A stretch of 18,961 nucleotides of DNA from Ruminococcaceae bacterium UBA5397. GTDB lineage: Bacteria; Bacillota; Clostridia; Oscillospirales; Acutalibacteraceae. Positions 1 through 7,342 of this stretch are shown here, in pieces; position 1 is the first letter of the stretch; the number at the start of each line of letters is the position of its first letter. The notes under the pieces were generated by a model. The model saw only the letters and a program-made list of their open reading frames with translations. It was not told where the DNA came from and ran no database searches. Location: assembly GCA_002411615.1 (NCBI GenBank), contig DHOF01000015.1, positions 1 to 18,961 of the forward strand, read 5' to 3'. A program made the translations under genes and the position numbers.

Positions 1-1
1 G

Positions 2-703
2 CACATGCTCAAATATGAATGCGGCTATGTAGCAGGACAGTTCCCGAAGTTTGTAGACGAGGATTATTGGATTGCGAACCCCACCAGCACCGATAAAAAA
101 TTCTTGCTGCCAACAGCCGAAACAGCGCTCGTGAATCTCCATCGTGATGAGATTTTAACAGAAGACGAGTTGCCACATAAATATATTGCCTATACTCCCT
201 GCTATCGCCGTGAAGCAGGCTCTTATCGCAGCGAGGAACGCGGAATGATCCGCGGGCATCAGTTCAATAAAGTTGAAATGGTGCAGTATACAACCGAAGA
301 TCGCAGCGATGCAGCATTCAAAGAACTAGTAGGCAAAGCGGAGCGTCTTGTGCAGGAACTGGGTCTTCACTATCGCTTGTCCCGTTTGGCAGCGGGAGAC
401 TGCTCGTTCAGCATGGCGCGCACCTATGATATCGAAGTTTGGATTCCTTCGATGGAAATTTATAAGGAAGTTTCTTCGGCTTCTAACGCAAGAACTTATC
501 AAGCGCGGCGCGGAAACATTAAGTACCGCGGCAAAGATAAAAAACTGCATTTTGTTCATACACTGAATGCTTCCGGATTGGCGACTTCCCGGCTGCTGCC
601 CGCAATCGTAGAGCAAAATCAGCAGGCAGACGGTTCTGTTATCGTGCCGGAAGTTTTGCGGCCGTATATGGGCGGAATCGAAGTATTAAAGCCGATTAAA
701 TAA
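2..703 (+). CDS. serS: Seryl-tRNA synthetase, 3' part (5' end outside window)
   Basis: Class II aminoacyl-tRNA synthetase that charges tRNA-Ser with serine in the cytoplasm. The frame is open from base 2, so the gene starts upstream; about 233 C-terminal residues of a protein usually near 420 are present, which is most of the catalytic domain, while the N-terminal tRNA-binding coiled coil is missing. Counting from the Met at base 5, motif 2 lies at residues 66-91 (CYRREAGSYRSEERG, then RGHQFNKVE), and motif 3 at 184-224 (HTLNASGLATSR, ending VLRPYMGG). The serine-site segment reads EVSSASN where most bacterial enzymes have EISSCSN, and AGDCSF replaces the common TGDLGF. It therefore looks like a divergent clostridial form, perhaps a second copy in the genome. 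Identity of the family is secure; housekeeping versus accessory role is not. Confidence 0.95.
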   Translation, partial: HMLKYECGYVAGQFPKFVDEDYWIANPTSTDKKFLLPTAETALVNLHRDEILTEDELPHKYIAYTPCYRREAGSYRSEERGMIRGHQFNKVEMVQYTTEDRSDAAFKELVGKAERLVQELGLHYRLSRLAAGDCSFSMARTYDIEVWIPSMEIYKEVSSASNARTYQARRGNIKYRGKDKKLHFVHTLNASGLATSRLLPAIVEQNQQADGSVIVPEVLRPYMGGIEVLKPIK

Positions 704-723
704 GATCAGAACAAAAATCAGGA

Positions 724-774
724 ACAGGGAATCCTTGAAAGGACAGAAAAGCTGTCTTTCTAAGGATTCCCTGT
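724..774. terminator. Long hairpin between serS and thioesterase gene
   Basis: A near-perfect inverted repeat: ACAGGGAATCCTT at 724-736 pairs with AAGGATTCCCTGT at 762-774, and GACAG pairs with CTGTC around a short AAAAG loop at 747-751. The plus-strand side lacks a T-run (it continues CTTAAAATT). On the minus strand ATTTTTGTT follows a few bases beyond the stem. It probably ends serS transcription, though an mRNA-stabilising or processing stem is possible because the next gene is in the same direction and no clear promoter is seen in between. Confidence 0.6.
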
Positions 775-806
775 CTTAAAATTCGCAAAAGAGGGAGGTC
801 TTTCAG

Positions 807-1568
807 ATGACGGATGAAGAAATCAGAAAAGTGGATCCATATGTGAATCCGGAAACGGGAATAGCAGTTGCCAAATTTGAACGAAAAGCGCGGGTGGCAA
901 GCTATCAAATCGGCGCTGCCGGCAATATTCGGCTTTCGGCTTTGCTGCGCATGGAGCAGGAAACCGGAGAAGAGCATATGGATGGAATCGGCATGGGCTA
1001 TGAATGGCTGATGAAAGAGCAAAAAGCTTTTTTGATCACAACAAACCAGGTGACGATCCACCGTTTACCACGGCGTAACGAGCATTTGACAATTATAACA
1101 CGCCCTTTGGGAACAAGCGGCGTTCAGTTTTATCGAGAGTTTTCTTTTCAGTCAGAGGGAAAAGAAATCGTCCGAATTTTGCAGGTAAGTGTAGTTGTGG
1201 ATTTTCGAGAACATAAACCCCTTCGACCGGAAAAAATTTATGAATACCGGATATTCTGTCCGCTGCAGGCGGAAAAGAAGGAACGTCCGCCGCGGCTGCG
1301 CTTTGAAGAGATGCCAAAGCTGGGAGACCGCCCAATTCGATATAGTGACCTTGATCGTAACGGACATCTGACCAACACGATTTACGGGGATATTATCGAG
1401 GACTTTTTACCGGAAGCTTTTCGAAACTATCATAATGTGCAGATCAATTATCAGAAAGAAAGTAAGCTTAAAGATACGCTGGAACTTTTTGGAGAAGTAC
1501 ATAACGATGGGTTTGCAATACAGGGAATCCATCACGGAGAAATCGGTTTTACAGCATTTATTTCTTAA
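807..1568 (+). CDS. Acyl-[acyl-carrier-protein] thioesterase (FatA/FatB-like)
   Basis: A 253-residue cytoplasmic double-hotdog thioesterase that would hydrolyse acyl-ACP and release free fatty acids. The N-terminal hotdog spans roughly residues 20-150 and the C-terminal one 165-253. The C-terminal repeat carries YSDLDRNGHLTN at 179-190, matching the plant FatA/FatB active-site signature D-x-N-x-H; the catalytic set is likely Asp183, Asn185 and His187. The later YQKES at 215-219 aligns with YRREC of plant enzymes, so the glutamate is kept and the cysteine is replaced by serine. The start is supported by GGGAGG at 793-798, eight bases before ATG. It lies 103 bases after serS and is followed by a strong terminator, so it is a short unit of its own or co-transcribed with serS. 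Chain-length preference cannot be read from sequence. Confidence 0.9.
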   Translation: MTDEEIRKVDPYVNPETGIAVAKFERKARVASYQIGAAGNIRLSALLRMEQETGEEHMDGIGMGYEWLMKEQKAFLITTNQVTIHRLPRRNEHLTIITRPLGTSGVQFYREFSFQSEGKEIVRILQVSVVVDFREHKPLRPEKIYEYRIFCPLQAEKKERPPRLRFEEMPKLGDRPIRYSDLDRNGHLTNTIYGDIIEDFLPEAFRNYHNVQINYQKESKLKDTLELFGEVHNDGFAIQGIHHGEIGFTAFIS

Positions 1569-1590
1569 TAAGAATTAAACGTTCTTATTA
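1566..1590. repeat. AT-rich inverted repeat after thioesterase stop
   Basis: TAATAAGAA at 1566-1574 is perfectly repeated in inverse as TTCTTATTA at 1582-1590 with a seven-base loop. It overlaps the stop codon region of the thioesterase gene. It is weak in energy because it is almost all A/T, and may only assist the stronger terminator that follows. Confidence 0.4.
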
Positions 1591-1612
1591 AAATAAAAAA
1601 GTTTAATAAAAG

Positions 1613-1657
1613 GGAAGCCCGATAACATAAAAAGTGATGTTATCAGGCTTCCTTTTT
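1613..1657. terminator. Bidirectional intrinsic terminator between convergent genes
   Basis: GGAAGCC-GATAACAT at 1613-1628 pairs with ATGTTATC-AGGCTTCC at 1637-1652 (16-base arms, one internal mismatch, eight-base loop), followed by TTTTT at 1653-1657. On the minus strand the stem is followed by a T-rich stretch (CTTTTATTAAACTTTTTTATTTT). It sits between the thioesterase gene (+) and the permease gene (-), so it should end both the short plus-strand unit and the long minus-strand operon. Confidence 0.9.
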
Positions 1658-1679
1658 GTATTCAAAAAAGTAAGAGATA

Positions 1680-3101
1680 TTATTTTGGATCGAGTTTCAT
1701 ATAGCTTTTCCCTGGTGCTGTTTTGCAGGCAATCAAATAGACGATGCCTGCGGTAAAGAAGGAGACAGAGGACGCACCGACATAGTAGAAAATTGGAGAA
1801 TAGATTTCCCCGGAAATAGGATTAAAGATCAGCAGTGCAGAAACAAATCCGATTAAAAGGCTGAAAAGACCGATCAGGTTAAATCCATGGGTAAAACGAT
1901 ATCGGTCAGAATGGAGAAAGTAAGCGTCTCGCAAAGAGAGATGCTGATGTTTTACGAAGAAGAAATCTACGACAAGCACGGCCATAATAGGAGCATAGAG
2001 ATAAGTTTCGACAGCGAGAAAAGAGCTGAAATATGCAATCACCTTATTCCAAACCGTCAGGAACAAAACATAAGCCGCAAGCAGAAATACGAAGGTATTG
2101 TACTTTACTTTTGGAAAAGAAGATTTGAGAACAAGCGCGTTCATGTAAGAACCGACGCCCTGTGTTCCGATATTGGCGAATGCCACAAGGACAAGGGAAA
2201 GCAGTGCAACCGGAGGAGAAGCAAGGTTTGCAAGCATATAAGTGGGATCATCGCTCATCACACCGAATTTAACAAACATTGCGATTGCGAGAACACCGCC
2301 GGCAAAACAGAAAAACGGCGCAACAACTCCATAGCTTGTAACAGTGGCCCAATACGCATGCTTTTCTTTTTTACAAAGTCGTGGAAGAACAAACATTGCA
2401 ACTGACCATGAAAAAGCAAACGCAATATTTAGCTCTAATGCACGCATGTAAGCTTCTTGCCGTCCTCCTGGATAAGCACTAAGATCCGGTTGATAAGAGA
2501 GAATCTCAGAAGTTGGAACAGAGGTCATGGCGATGATAACAACAATAATGCCGACTCCCAGCATGGAGGGAACCATAATACGGGTCGATTTCTGGATTGC
2601 TGTTGGGCCGCCGATTGCAATGGCTGTACCTAAAAGGATAGAACCGACTCCTAAAAACGGCTGAAAAGATTCTGGAATAATAATGCCTGCCATTGCTAAC
2701 AGATTGCTCATAGAAGATGAAAATAATTCTGCACATACGGCATACCATGGAAAATTGGCAAGCACGGCTAAAACGGTAAGTATTTTGCAGCCATTTAATC
2801 CGAAAATGCTGCGAAACCAAATCCAAACGTCAATTCCATAACGGACGGAAAATAAAATGGGAAGGGAAACAATTGCTAAAACTAAAATATTAATTCCAAA
2901 GGTGTTGGCAATTAATTGTTTAAAATCCAAGAGCCCTGCAACAGTAGCTCCCTGCGTATAGCACCACGTGGCGATTGCATATCCGCTGATAATTAAAAAA
3001 GCATCCAAAAATCCATATTTTCGTTCCTGCGGCAAAAGTGGTGCAATCCCTAGTGTGGTTTCCTGCTCAATCAGCTTTTCTCGATTGCTTTTCTCTTTCA
3101 T
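1680..3101 (-). CDS. NCS1-family permease (cytosine/purine-type transporter)
   Basis: A 473-residue integral membrane protein with about 12 hydrophobic segments, the usual size and layout of nucleobase:cation symporter-1 (CodB-like) proteins. The hydrophilic N-terminus (1-30) is followed by a first membrane segment near 31-55 with a small-residue-rich stretch (GYAIATWCYTQGAT). Near 371-385 PIMAVLVVDFFFV, followed by a charged stretch and HGFNLIGLFSLLIG at 405-418, is the typical NCS1 C-terminal pattern. NCS1 members move cytosine, purines, hydantoins, thiamin or similar ring compounds with H+ or Na+. It is the last gene of the long operon, 34 bases after a small membrane protein gene and just beyond a choline-kinase-like fusion. 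By position it could import the molecule that the kinase phosphorylates, but that is inference. Start: ATG at 3101 has a close AAGGA and a more distant GGGAG, so the ribosome site is only moderate. Confidence 0.85.
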   Translation of the reverse strand: MKEKSNREKLIEQETTLGIAPLLPQERKYGFLDAFLIISGYAIATWCYTQGATVAGLLDFKQLIANTFGINILVLAIVSLPILFSVRYGIDVWIWFRSIFGLNGCKILTVLAVLANFPWYAVCAELFSSSMSNLLAMAGIIIPESFQPFLGVGSILLGTAIAIGGPTAIQKSTRIMVPSMLGVGIIVVIIAMTSVPTSEILSYQPDLSAYPGGRQEAYMRALELNIAFAFSWSVAMFVLPRLCKKEKHAYWATVTSYGVVAPFFCFAGGVLAIAMFVKFGVMSDDPTYMLANLASPPVALLSLVLVAFANIGTQGVGSYMNALVLKSSFPKVKYNTFVFLLAAYVLFLTVWNKVIAYFSSFLAVETYLYAPIMAVLVVDFFFVKHQHLSLRDAYFLHSDRYRFTHGFNLIGLFSLLIGFVSALLIFNPISGEIYSPIFYYVGASSVSFFTAGIVYLIACKTAPGKSYMKLDPK

Positions 3102-3135
3102 ATTCCTTCATAAACTCCCTTTTAAAAATTTCAAA

Positions 3136-3312
3136 TCAGACAAACAGGCCCCATATAAACAATGCAAGACTGCCAACGATTGTACACCACACAGCAATCC
3201 AGTTTCCGCGGCTAAAATCACTTGATTCTAGATCAGAATTTTTTTCCAAATACTCTACCCGGCGCGCGATTTCTTTCATTTGTTCCTTTTCAAAATCAGT
3301 TTGCGGTTTCAT
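3136..3312 (-). CDS. Small membrane-anchored protein, 58 residues
   Basis: A short protein not resembling any family I recognise. A charged, probably helical N-terminal part (residues 1-38, rich in Glu, Lys and Arg) is followed by one hydrophobic segment (about 42-57, WIAVWCTIVGSLALFIWG) ending almost at the C-terminus, so it looks like a tail-anchored or single-pass protein with its charged part in the cytoplasm. Longer readings of the frame start inside the upstream gene. I chose the ATG at 3312 because GGAG stands nine bases before it, whereas the Met codons at 3327 and 3321 lack a properly spaced site. Its first 17 bases overlap the end of the HTH/LicC/LicA gene in another frame, which implies translational coupling. 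It could be an accessory subunit for the fusion enzyme or the permease. Confidence that it is translated is moderate to good; function unknown. Confidence 0.65.
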   Translation of the reverse strand: MKPQTDFEKEQMKEIARRVEYLEKNSDLESSDFSRGNWIAVWCTIVGSLALFIWGLFV

Positions 3313-5107
3313 TGGTTTCATCTCCATTTCGATCAGAATGATAAAGATTCCATGCGATATTTCCGTATTCTTTGGTATAACGGTACCAGATGTAAAGATA
3401 TTCTCCGACGCTTTTTCCCATGCTTTCTTGATAGATCGCCCATAAAAACCAGTAATAAGCGGAAATAGAAGTATAGGCAAAATAATGACAGAGCTCTTTT
3501 TTATTGGGCTCGTGCTGTAAATAGATCGATAAAATTTTTTCGGCCTGTCCTAAGGAATAGTCAGAGCAGGCAAGGTAAGTTCCTAAATCCCATGCAGGAT
3601 CAGCCGTTCCGGCATACTCCCAGTCAATCAGAAAAAGATTGCCGTTTTCATCGGCTAAAAAGTTTTGATCATAGCAATCGCAGTGACAAAGGCATTTCGG
3701 AACTCCGTCTGCTTCTGCTAAGACATAAAGCTCTTTGGTCCTTTTATAAAGGGTCTGGTAATCTTCGAAATGGTCACGCCCTTTTTGCTCAATCTGAGAG
3801 GTAAAGCTGTGAATCATTTTCCAGATGTCAAAGGAATAAGGACTCTTTTTGGGGTAAGCGTGAAGTGTTCGAACCATTTCTAGGGAACGTTCTACTTGCG
3901 AGGGATTGTGATAATCCATAGCCTTTGCGCCATTAATAAAGGAGGAGAGTTTCCAGCCTTTTTTTTCATCCATGTAGAGGAAGGATGGGTCAAGCTTCAG
4001 TTCTTTTGCGACGTGCATGGCCCAGGCTTCTCCTTTTCGGTTGATATAGGCATCTGTTCCAACGCCCGGGTGGCGGTAAACATATTTCTTTCCCGCACAC
4101 AAAAAGGAAAAAGAAGTGTTAGTCATACCGGCTTTAATTGGCTCGATTTGCTGAATATCTTTTGCGTTGCAGGAAAGAATTTTCTGGATGTTTTGAAAAA
4201 TATCGGAATCAACATTTTCGACATAGCTCTGGTCAAATTTCTGCAGTTCCGAAAGAGAGTCGAATTCATAAATAACACCAGCAGGATAAGGCTTTAAATA
4301 GAGTGCCAGCTCATTTAAATGACGCATATAAAAGTTTTCCCAAAGTTGCGTTTTGGTTTCTGGATTTTCATAATCCTGCTGCAGCAGACGAATAAAATTG
4401 CGGCTGAACTCCTGGTCAAAATAAACGTGGCCCGTCATATACCATGCGTTTTGCCCGCCGATGGATACGGAAATGATTTTTCCTTTCTGATTGGCCTTCA
4501 TGCAATATTCATCTGTTTTAGAAGGCGAATAGACAGCCGCATAATAGGCTTGATAGACATATGGTTTGAATACATTTTCGGTAAAGTAATCATCAGAGGA
4601 GCAGATGTATGTATTCTTGAGTTTATCCACGACCCGCATTAAAGAAGAAGGATTATTATAGCGATAATAGTCTTCGTTGACGACCAAATTTAGATGAAAT
4701 TTATCGGCCAGATAAAACATTTTTTCTTTCATGTAACCGACAACAAGCGTGATATCGTTGATTCCAGCCTCCTGCAGCTGACGAATCTGCCGCTCAATCA
4801 GAATTTCACCGTGAACCTTTAAAAGAGCTTTTGGCTTTTCATAGGAAAGCGGTGCAAAGCGGGAGCTCATGCCGGCAGCCATAATCACTGCATTTTGAAC
4901 TTTGTAGGGAAGCAGAGCCTGCTTTCCGTTTTCTGTAATACAAAGCTCACTATTGATTAAATCAGAGGACTTTAATTCCTTTAAACAGGAATTAATTTTT
5001 CCAAGCGAAACAGAAAAAGTTTCTGAAAGCTCTCTCTGTGAAGGAGAAGAAGAAAAATTTTTCTTTAGCAGAAAATATAGAATATCAAATTGAAGTTTAG
5101 AAAGCAT
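3296..5107 (-). CDS. Fusion: winged-helix, LicC-like cytidylyltransferase, LicA-like kinase
   Basis: A 603-residue three-part cytoplasmic protein. Residues 1-66 form a winged helix-turn-helix (core about 23-45, SQRELSETFSVSLGKINS). Residues 70-295 are a LicC-type nucleotidyltransferase with AAGMSSRF at 77-84, EKPKALL at 90-96, the metal-site segment SSDDY at 170-174, and a typical LicC ending (IYEFDSLSEL at 279-288). Residues 305-590 are an aminoglycoside-phosphotransferase/choline-kinase fold with HCDCYDQN at 475-482 as the catalytic loop and LIDWEYAG at 493-500 as the metal-binding motif. Known LicA and LicC phosphorylate choline and join phosphocholine to CMP, giving CDP-choline for LicD. 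Here both steps would sit in one chain; the amino alcohol could be choline, ethanolamine or another. The N-terminal domain might bind DNA and regulate the operon. The ribosome site before ATG 5107 is weak (GGACG). Domain calls are firm; substrate is inferred. Confidence 0.88.
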   Translation of the reverse strand: MLSKLQFDILYFLLKKNFSSSPSQRELSETFSVSLGKINSCLKELKSSDLINSELCITENGKQALLPYKVQNAVIMAAGMSSRFAPLSYEKPKALLKVHGEILIERQIRQLQEAGINDITLVVGYMKEKMFYLADKFHLNLVVNEDYYRYNNPSSLMRVVDKLKNTYICSSDDYFTENVFKPYVYQAYYAAVYSPSKTDEYCMKANQKGKIISVSIGGQNAWYMTGHVYFDQEFSRNFIRLLQQDYENPETKTQLWENFYMRHLNELALYLKPYPAGVIYEFDSLSELQKFDQSYVENVDSDIFQNIQKILSCNAKDIQQIEPIKAGMTNTSFSFLCAGKKYVYRHPGVGTDAYINRKGEAWAMHVAKELKLDPSFLYMDEKKGWKLSSFINGAKAMDYHNPSQVERSLEMVRTLHAYPKKSPYSFDIWKMIHSFTSQIEQKGRDHFEDYQTLYKRTKELYVLAEADGVPKCLCHCDCYDQNFLADENGNLFLIDWEYAGTADPAWDLGTYLACSDYSLGQAEKILSIYLQHEPNKKELCHYFAYTSISAYYWFLWAIYQESMGKSVGEYLYIWYRYTKEYGNIAWNLYHSDRNGDETNETAN

Positions 5108-5174
5108 GATGGTTCGTCCAATCTGTTCATTTTTATTTATCTTTTATAAGATTTTGAACGCAGGAGCATAAAAA

Positions 5175-6977
5175 TTAGAAGAGATTTTTTAGACAGTTAA
5201 TCAATTTCTGGTTATCTTTTTCGTCGCGGACAGCAATGCGAACATACTGTTTGCCTACTTTCTTGGTGAGGTCTTTAATCAGAATGTGATCTTTGCAGAG
5301 CAGTTCTTTAGTCAATGAAAAAGCGGTCCATTTTTGAGAAACGATCTCCGCCATTACATAGTTTGCTTCTGACGGAATGATTCGCAGTCCCGGCAGGGAT
5401 GAGAGCTGTGATACAAATTTTTTGCGTGCTTTTTTAATCTTTAAAAGAGAAGCGGCATAATCTTTTTTGTACTTTTCTTCAATCTGCATGAAAAATTCAC
5501 CGAAGGAATTGATATTCCAGATTGCCACGTCTTTTTTCATGGAAGCAATCAGATTCTTGTTTCCGCTTGCAAAAACTCCGAGACGAATACCGGGGACCCC
5601 ATAAGATTTTGAGATGGATTTCATTACGGAAAGATTAGGGTTAGCAGAAATCAGAGACGGTCCCAATAGAGAAGCGTCTTGTTGAGAAAAGTCGGCAAAA
5701 GATTCATCGAGCAGTAAGCAGATGGATTTTTCTTTGCACCAAGCGAGCAGACGCAGTAAATCTTTTTTGGGAATGAGGTTGCCGCTGGGGTTATCCGGGT
5801 TAATTAAGATTAATGTAGAGATTCCCTTATCCGAGAAAAATGACATTAAATCATCCGCAGTATAGGAAAAGTCTGCATTATTAGAACGGAAAATGACTTC
5901 TTTTTCGGGACTATAGCGATTGGGGTATTCTTCGAAGGTAGGGCGAATAACACCGACTTTACCGTTTTGAAAGCTCATAAATGATTTAATTAACTCAGCG
6001 GCGCCATTTCCTACTAAAATCTCATCGGAATGAAGATTAAAATTCCGTGCAGCCAAAAGGCTGTTAACCTTCATTCCAGAGGGGTATTGGGTCAACAGGG
6101 AGACAAAGTTCGACTGCATTTCGTTAATCATTTTCTGCGGAGGAAAATAGGGGTTGACGAGATAGCAAAAATCAAGAAGTTTAGGATAGCGCCAATATCC
6201 ACCGTAGCGACTTTCGACAGAGGAGAGAAGTGCTTCATCACTCGAAGAAAAAAGAGAGGAAGCAATATCCAAATCCTGAATATCGTCGATTTCATACCAG
6301 CGTTCTCCATTGAGTCGTTTTGCATAGATTCCGGGATTATCAAGCATAGCAATTACCCGCAGAACCTGCTCATAATATTCATTGTTTCCTAGCGCTTTAG
6401 AGTAAGCTTCCAAGAACGGTACATAATGTGTGCGTGAAAATTCTTTTCCGAATTTATAGAGATTTACCGTTTTATAGTAGGAGTCTACATTTTTAAAATC
6501 AAAATCTTTTCCAGGAACAAATGAAAGAATTCGGTCATTTTTATCAATTTGCATGACTGTGCCGTCCATCCAGCTTTCGTAACGATCAACCAGTGCTAAC
6601 GTATCTCTGGGATCGTCCGTCAGTGCATGCAGAACAGAGTCTTCGAAAATGATATCGGATTCTAAAAGTAAGGTATCATCTTCCAAAAGATAGTCTTTCG
6701 CAAGCCAGAGAGAATAGATATTGTTTGTCTTGTCGTAAATGGGATTGTCGACAAAGGTGATGGGAGTCTTAACAGAAAGAGTGTTAATAAAGTCGATGAG
6801 CTTTTTTCCCTCGTATCCTTCCACAATGACGATACGGTTAAGAGAAAGCTGATCAAGCTGAGTGAGCGCGCGTTCAATCAAAGTGATTCCGTTTACTTTT
6901 ACCATACATTTGGTATTGTTTTGCGTTAGTTCCTTTAGTCGCTTTCCCATCCCAGCGGCCAAAATAATTGCCTGCAT
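5175..6977 (-). CDS. Fusion: nucleotidyltransferase and PLP-dependent aminotransferase/decarboxylase
   Basis: A 600-residue cytoplasmic fusion. Residues 1-240 are a sugar/choline-type nucleotidyltransferase: LAAGMGKRL at 6-14, ESDIIFE at 106-112 with a likely metal Asp108, and RWYEIDDIQDL at 226-236. Residues 258-600 are a fold-type I PLP enzyme closest in motif style to HisC/CobD: GNGAAELI at 323-330, NPDNPSG at 393-399, LLDESFADF at 422-430 with Asp424 for the pyridine ring, SISKSYGVPGIRLG at 454-467 with Lys457 as the Schiff-base lysine, and Arg580 near the C-terminus for the substrate anion. Two readings fit: a PntC-like enzyme (aminoethylphosphonate transaminase plus CTP transferase), or a phosphoserine decarboxylase plus phosphoethanolamine cytidylyltransferase. 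No PEP mutase gene is in the window. GGAG stands 12 bases from the ATG chosen because MQAIILAAGMG is the canonical N-terminus. It lies 23 bases after the DUF2304 gene. Confidence 0.87.
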   Translation of the reverse strand: MQAIILAAGMGKRLKELTQNNTKCMVKVNGITLIERALTQLDQLSLNRIVIVEGYEGKKLIDFINTLSVKTPITFVDNPIYDKTNNIYSLWLAKDYLLEDDTLLLESDIIFEDSVLHALTDDPRDTLALVDRYESWMDGTVMQIDKNDRILSFVPGKDFDFKNVDSYYKTVNLYKFGKEFSRTHYVPFLEAYSKALGNNEYYEQVLRVIAMLDNPGIYAKRLNGERWYEIDDIQDLDIASSLFSSSDEALLSSVESRYGGYWRYPKLLDFCYLVNPYFPPQKMINEMQSNFVSLLTQYPSGMKVNSLLAARNFNLHSDEILVGNGAAELIKSFMSFQNGKVGVIRPTFEEYPNRYSPEKEVIFRSNNADFSYTADDLMSFFSDKGISTLILINPDNPSGNLIPKKDLLRLLAWCKEKSICLLLDESFADFSQQDASLLGPSLISANPNLSVMKSISKSYGVPGIRLGVFASGNKNLIASMKKDVAIWNINSFGEFFMQIEEKYKKDYAASLLKIKKARKKFVSQLSSLPGLRIIPSEANYVMAEIVSQKWTAFSLTKELLCKDHILIKDLTKKVGKQYVRIAVRDEKDNQKLINCLKNLF

Positions 6978-6982
6978 TTCAT
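6935..6982 (-). other. Short ORF overlapping the start of the PLP fusion gene
   Basis: On the minus strand AAAGGAG (6996-6990) is followed after seven bases by an ATG at 6982, five bases ahead of and out of frame with the ATG of the fusion gene at 6977. The frame opened at 6982 runs 15 codons and stops at 6935. This upstream ATG has better Shine-Dalgarno spacing than the real gene start, so it may compete with it or set its translation level. It may equally be chance. Confidence 0.3.
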
Positions 6983-7000
6983 AAATTCACTCCTTTAAAT

Positions 7001-7342
7001 TCATTTTGAATGAGTTGCTTTTTCGTTCAGCGCGATTCGCTGAGTAAGCTCTTTTAATTTTGTATCCATGGAAGAGACACGTAGATACAGTTTAAAAACA
7101 CGCCAGATCAAAAGTGCGATAATGACCAAATAAACAAGATTTACTGGAGATTGGATTCCCAATAAATCAGAGACTGCATAAGCAATCTGTGGGAAAACGG
7201 CCAGAATGACCAAAATGGCAGAAAAGAAGATCCAGAAAAGGCTATCGGAGATCAGAAGCTTTGATTTGCGAATATTTCGTAAAACGAGCTGAAGAGAAAG
7301 GATTGCTGCTAAAAACAGCAGAATTCGAAACCAGATCGTCAT
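7001..7342 (-). CDS. DUF2304-family small membrane protein
   Basis: A 113-residue protein with three hydrophobic segments (about 3-22, 33-52 and 67-86) and a charged, helical C-terminal tail (87-113, SMDTKLKELTQRIALNE) likely in the cytoplasm. This size and layout are those of DUF2304 proteins, which are regularly encoded next to DPM1-like GT2 glycosyltransferases and are thought to anchor or assist them at the membrane. That is the case here: its ATG overlaps the stop of the glycosyltransferase gene by four bases (ATGA at 7339-7342), a sign of translational coupling and equal dosage. Family call is based on pattern and context, and function is inferred from the partner. Confidence 0.82.
   Translation of the reverse strand: MTIWFRILLFLAAILSLQLVLRNIRKSKLLISDSLFWIFFSAILVILAVFPQIAYAVSDLLGIQSPVNLVYLVIIALLIWRVFKLYLRVSSMDTKLKELTQRIALNEKATHSK

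Noticed and set aside
1887..2405. 172-residue plus-strand open frame
   Set aside because: It lies wholly inside the NCS1 permease gene on the other strand, has a basic low-complexity composition and no fitting ribosome site.
3136..3480. Longer 114-residue version of the small membrane protein
   Set aside because: Its first 56 residues are an out-of-frame reading of the upstream gene; the GGAG site supports the ATG at 3312.
3896..4297. 133-residue plus-strand open frame with hydrophobic stretches
   Set aside because: Antisense to the kinase domain of the HTH/LicC/LicA fusion, with no family resemblance.
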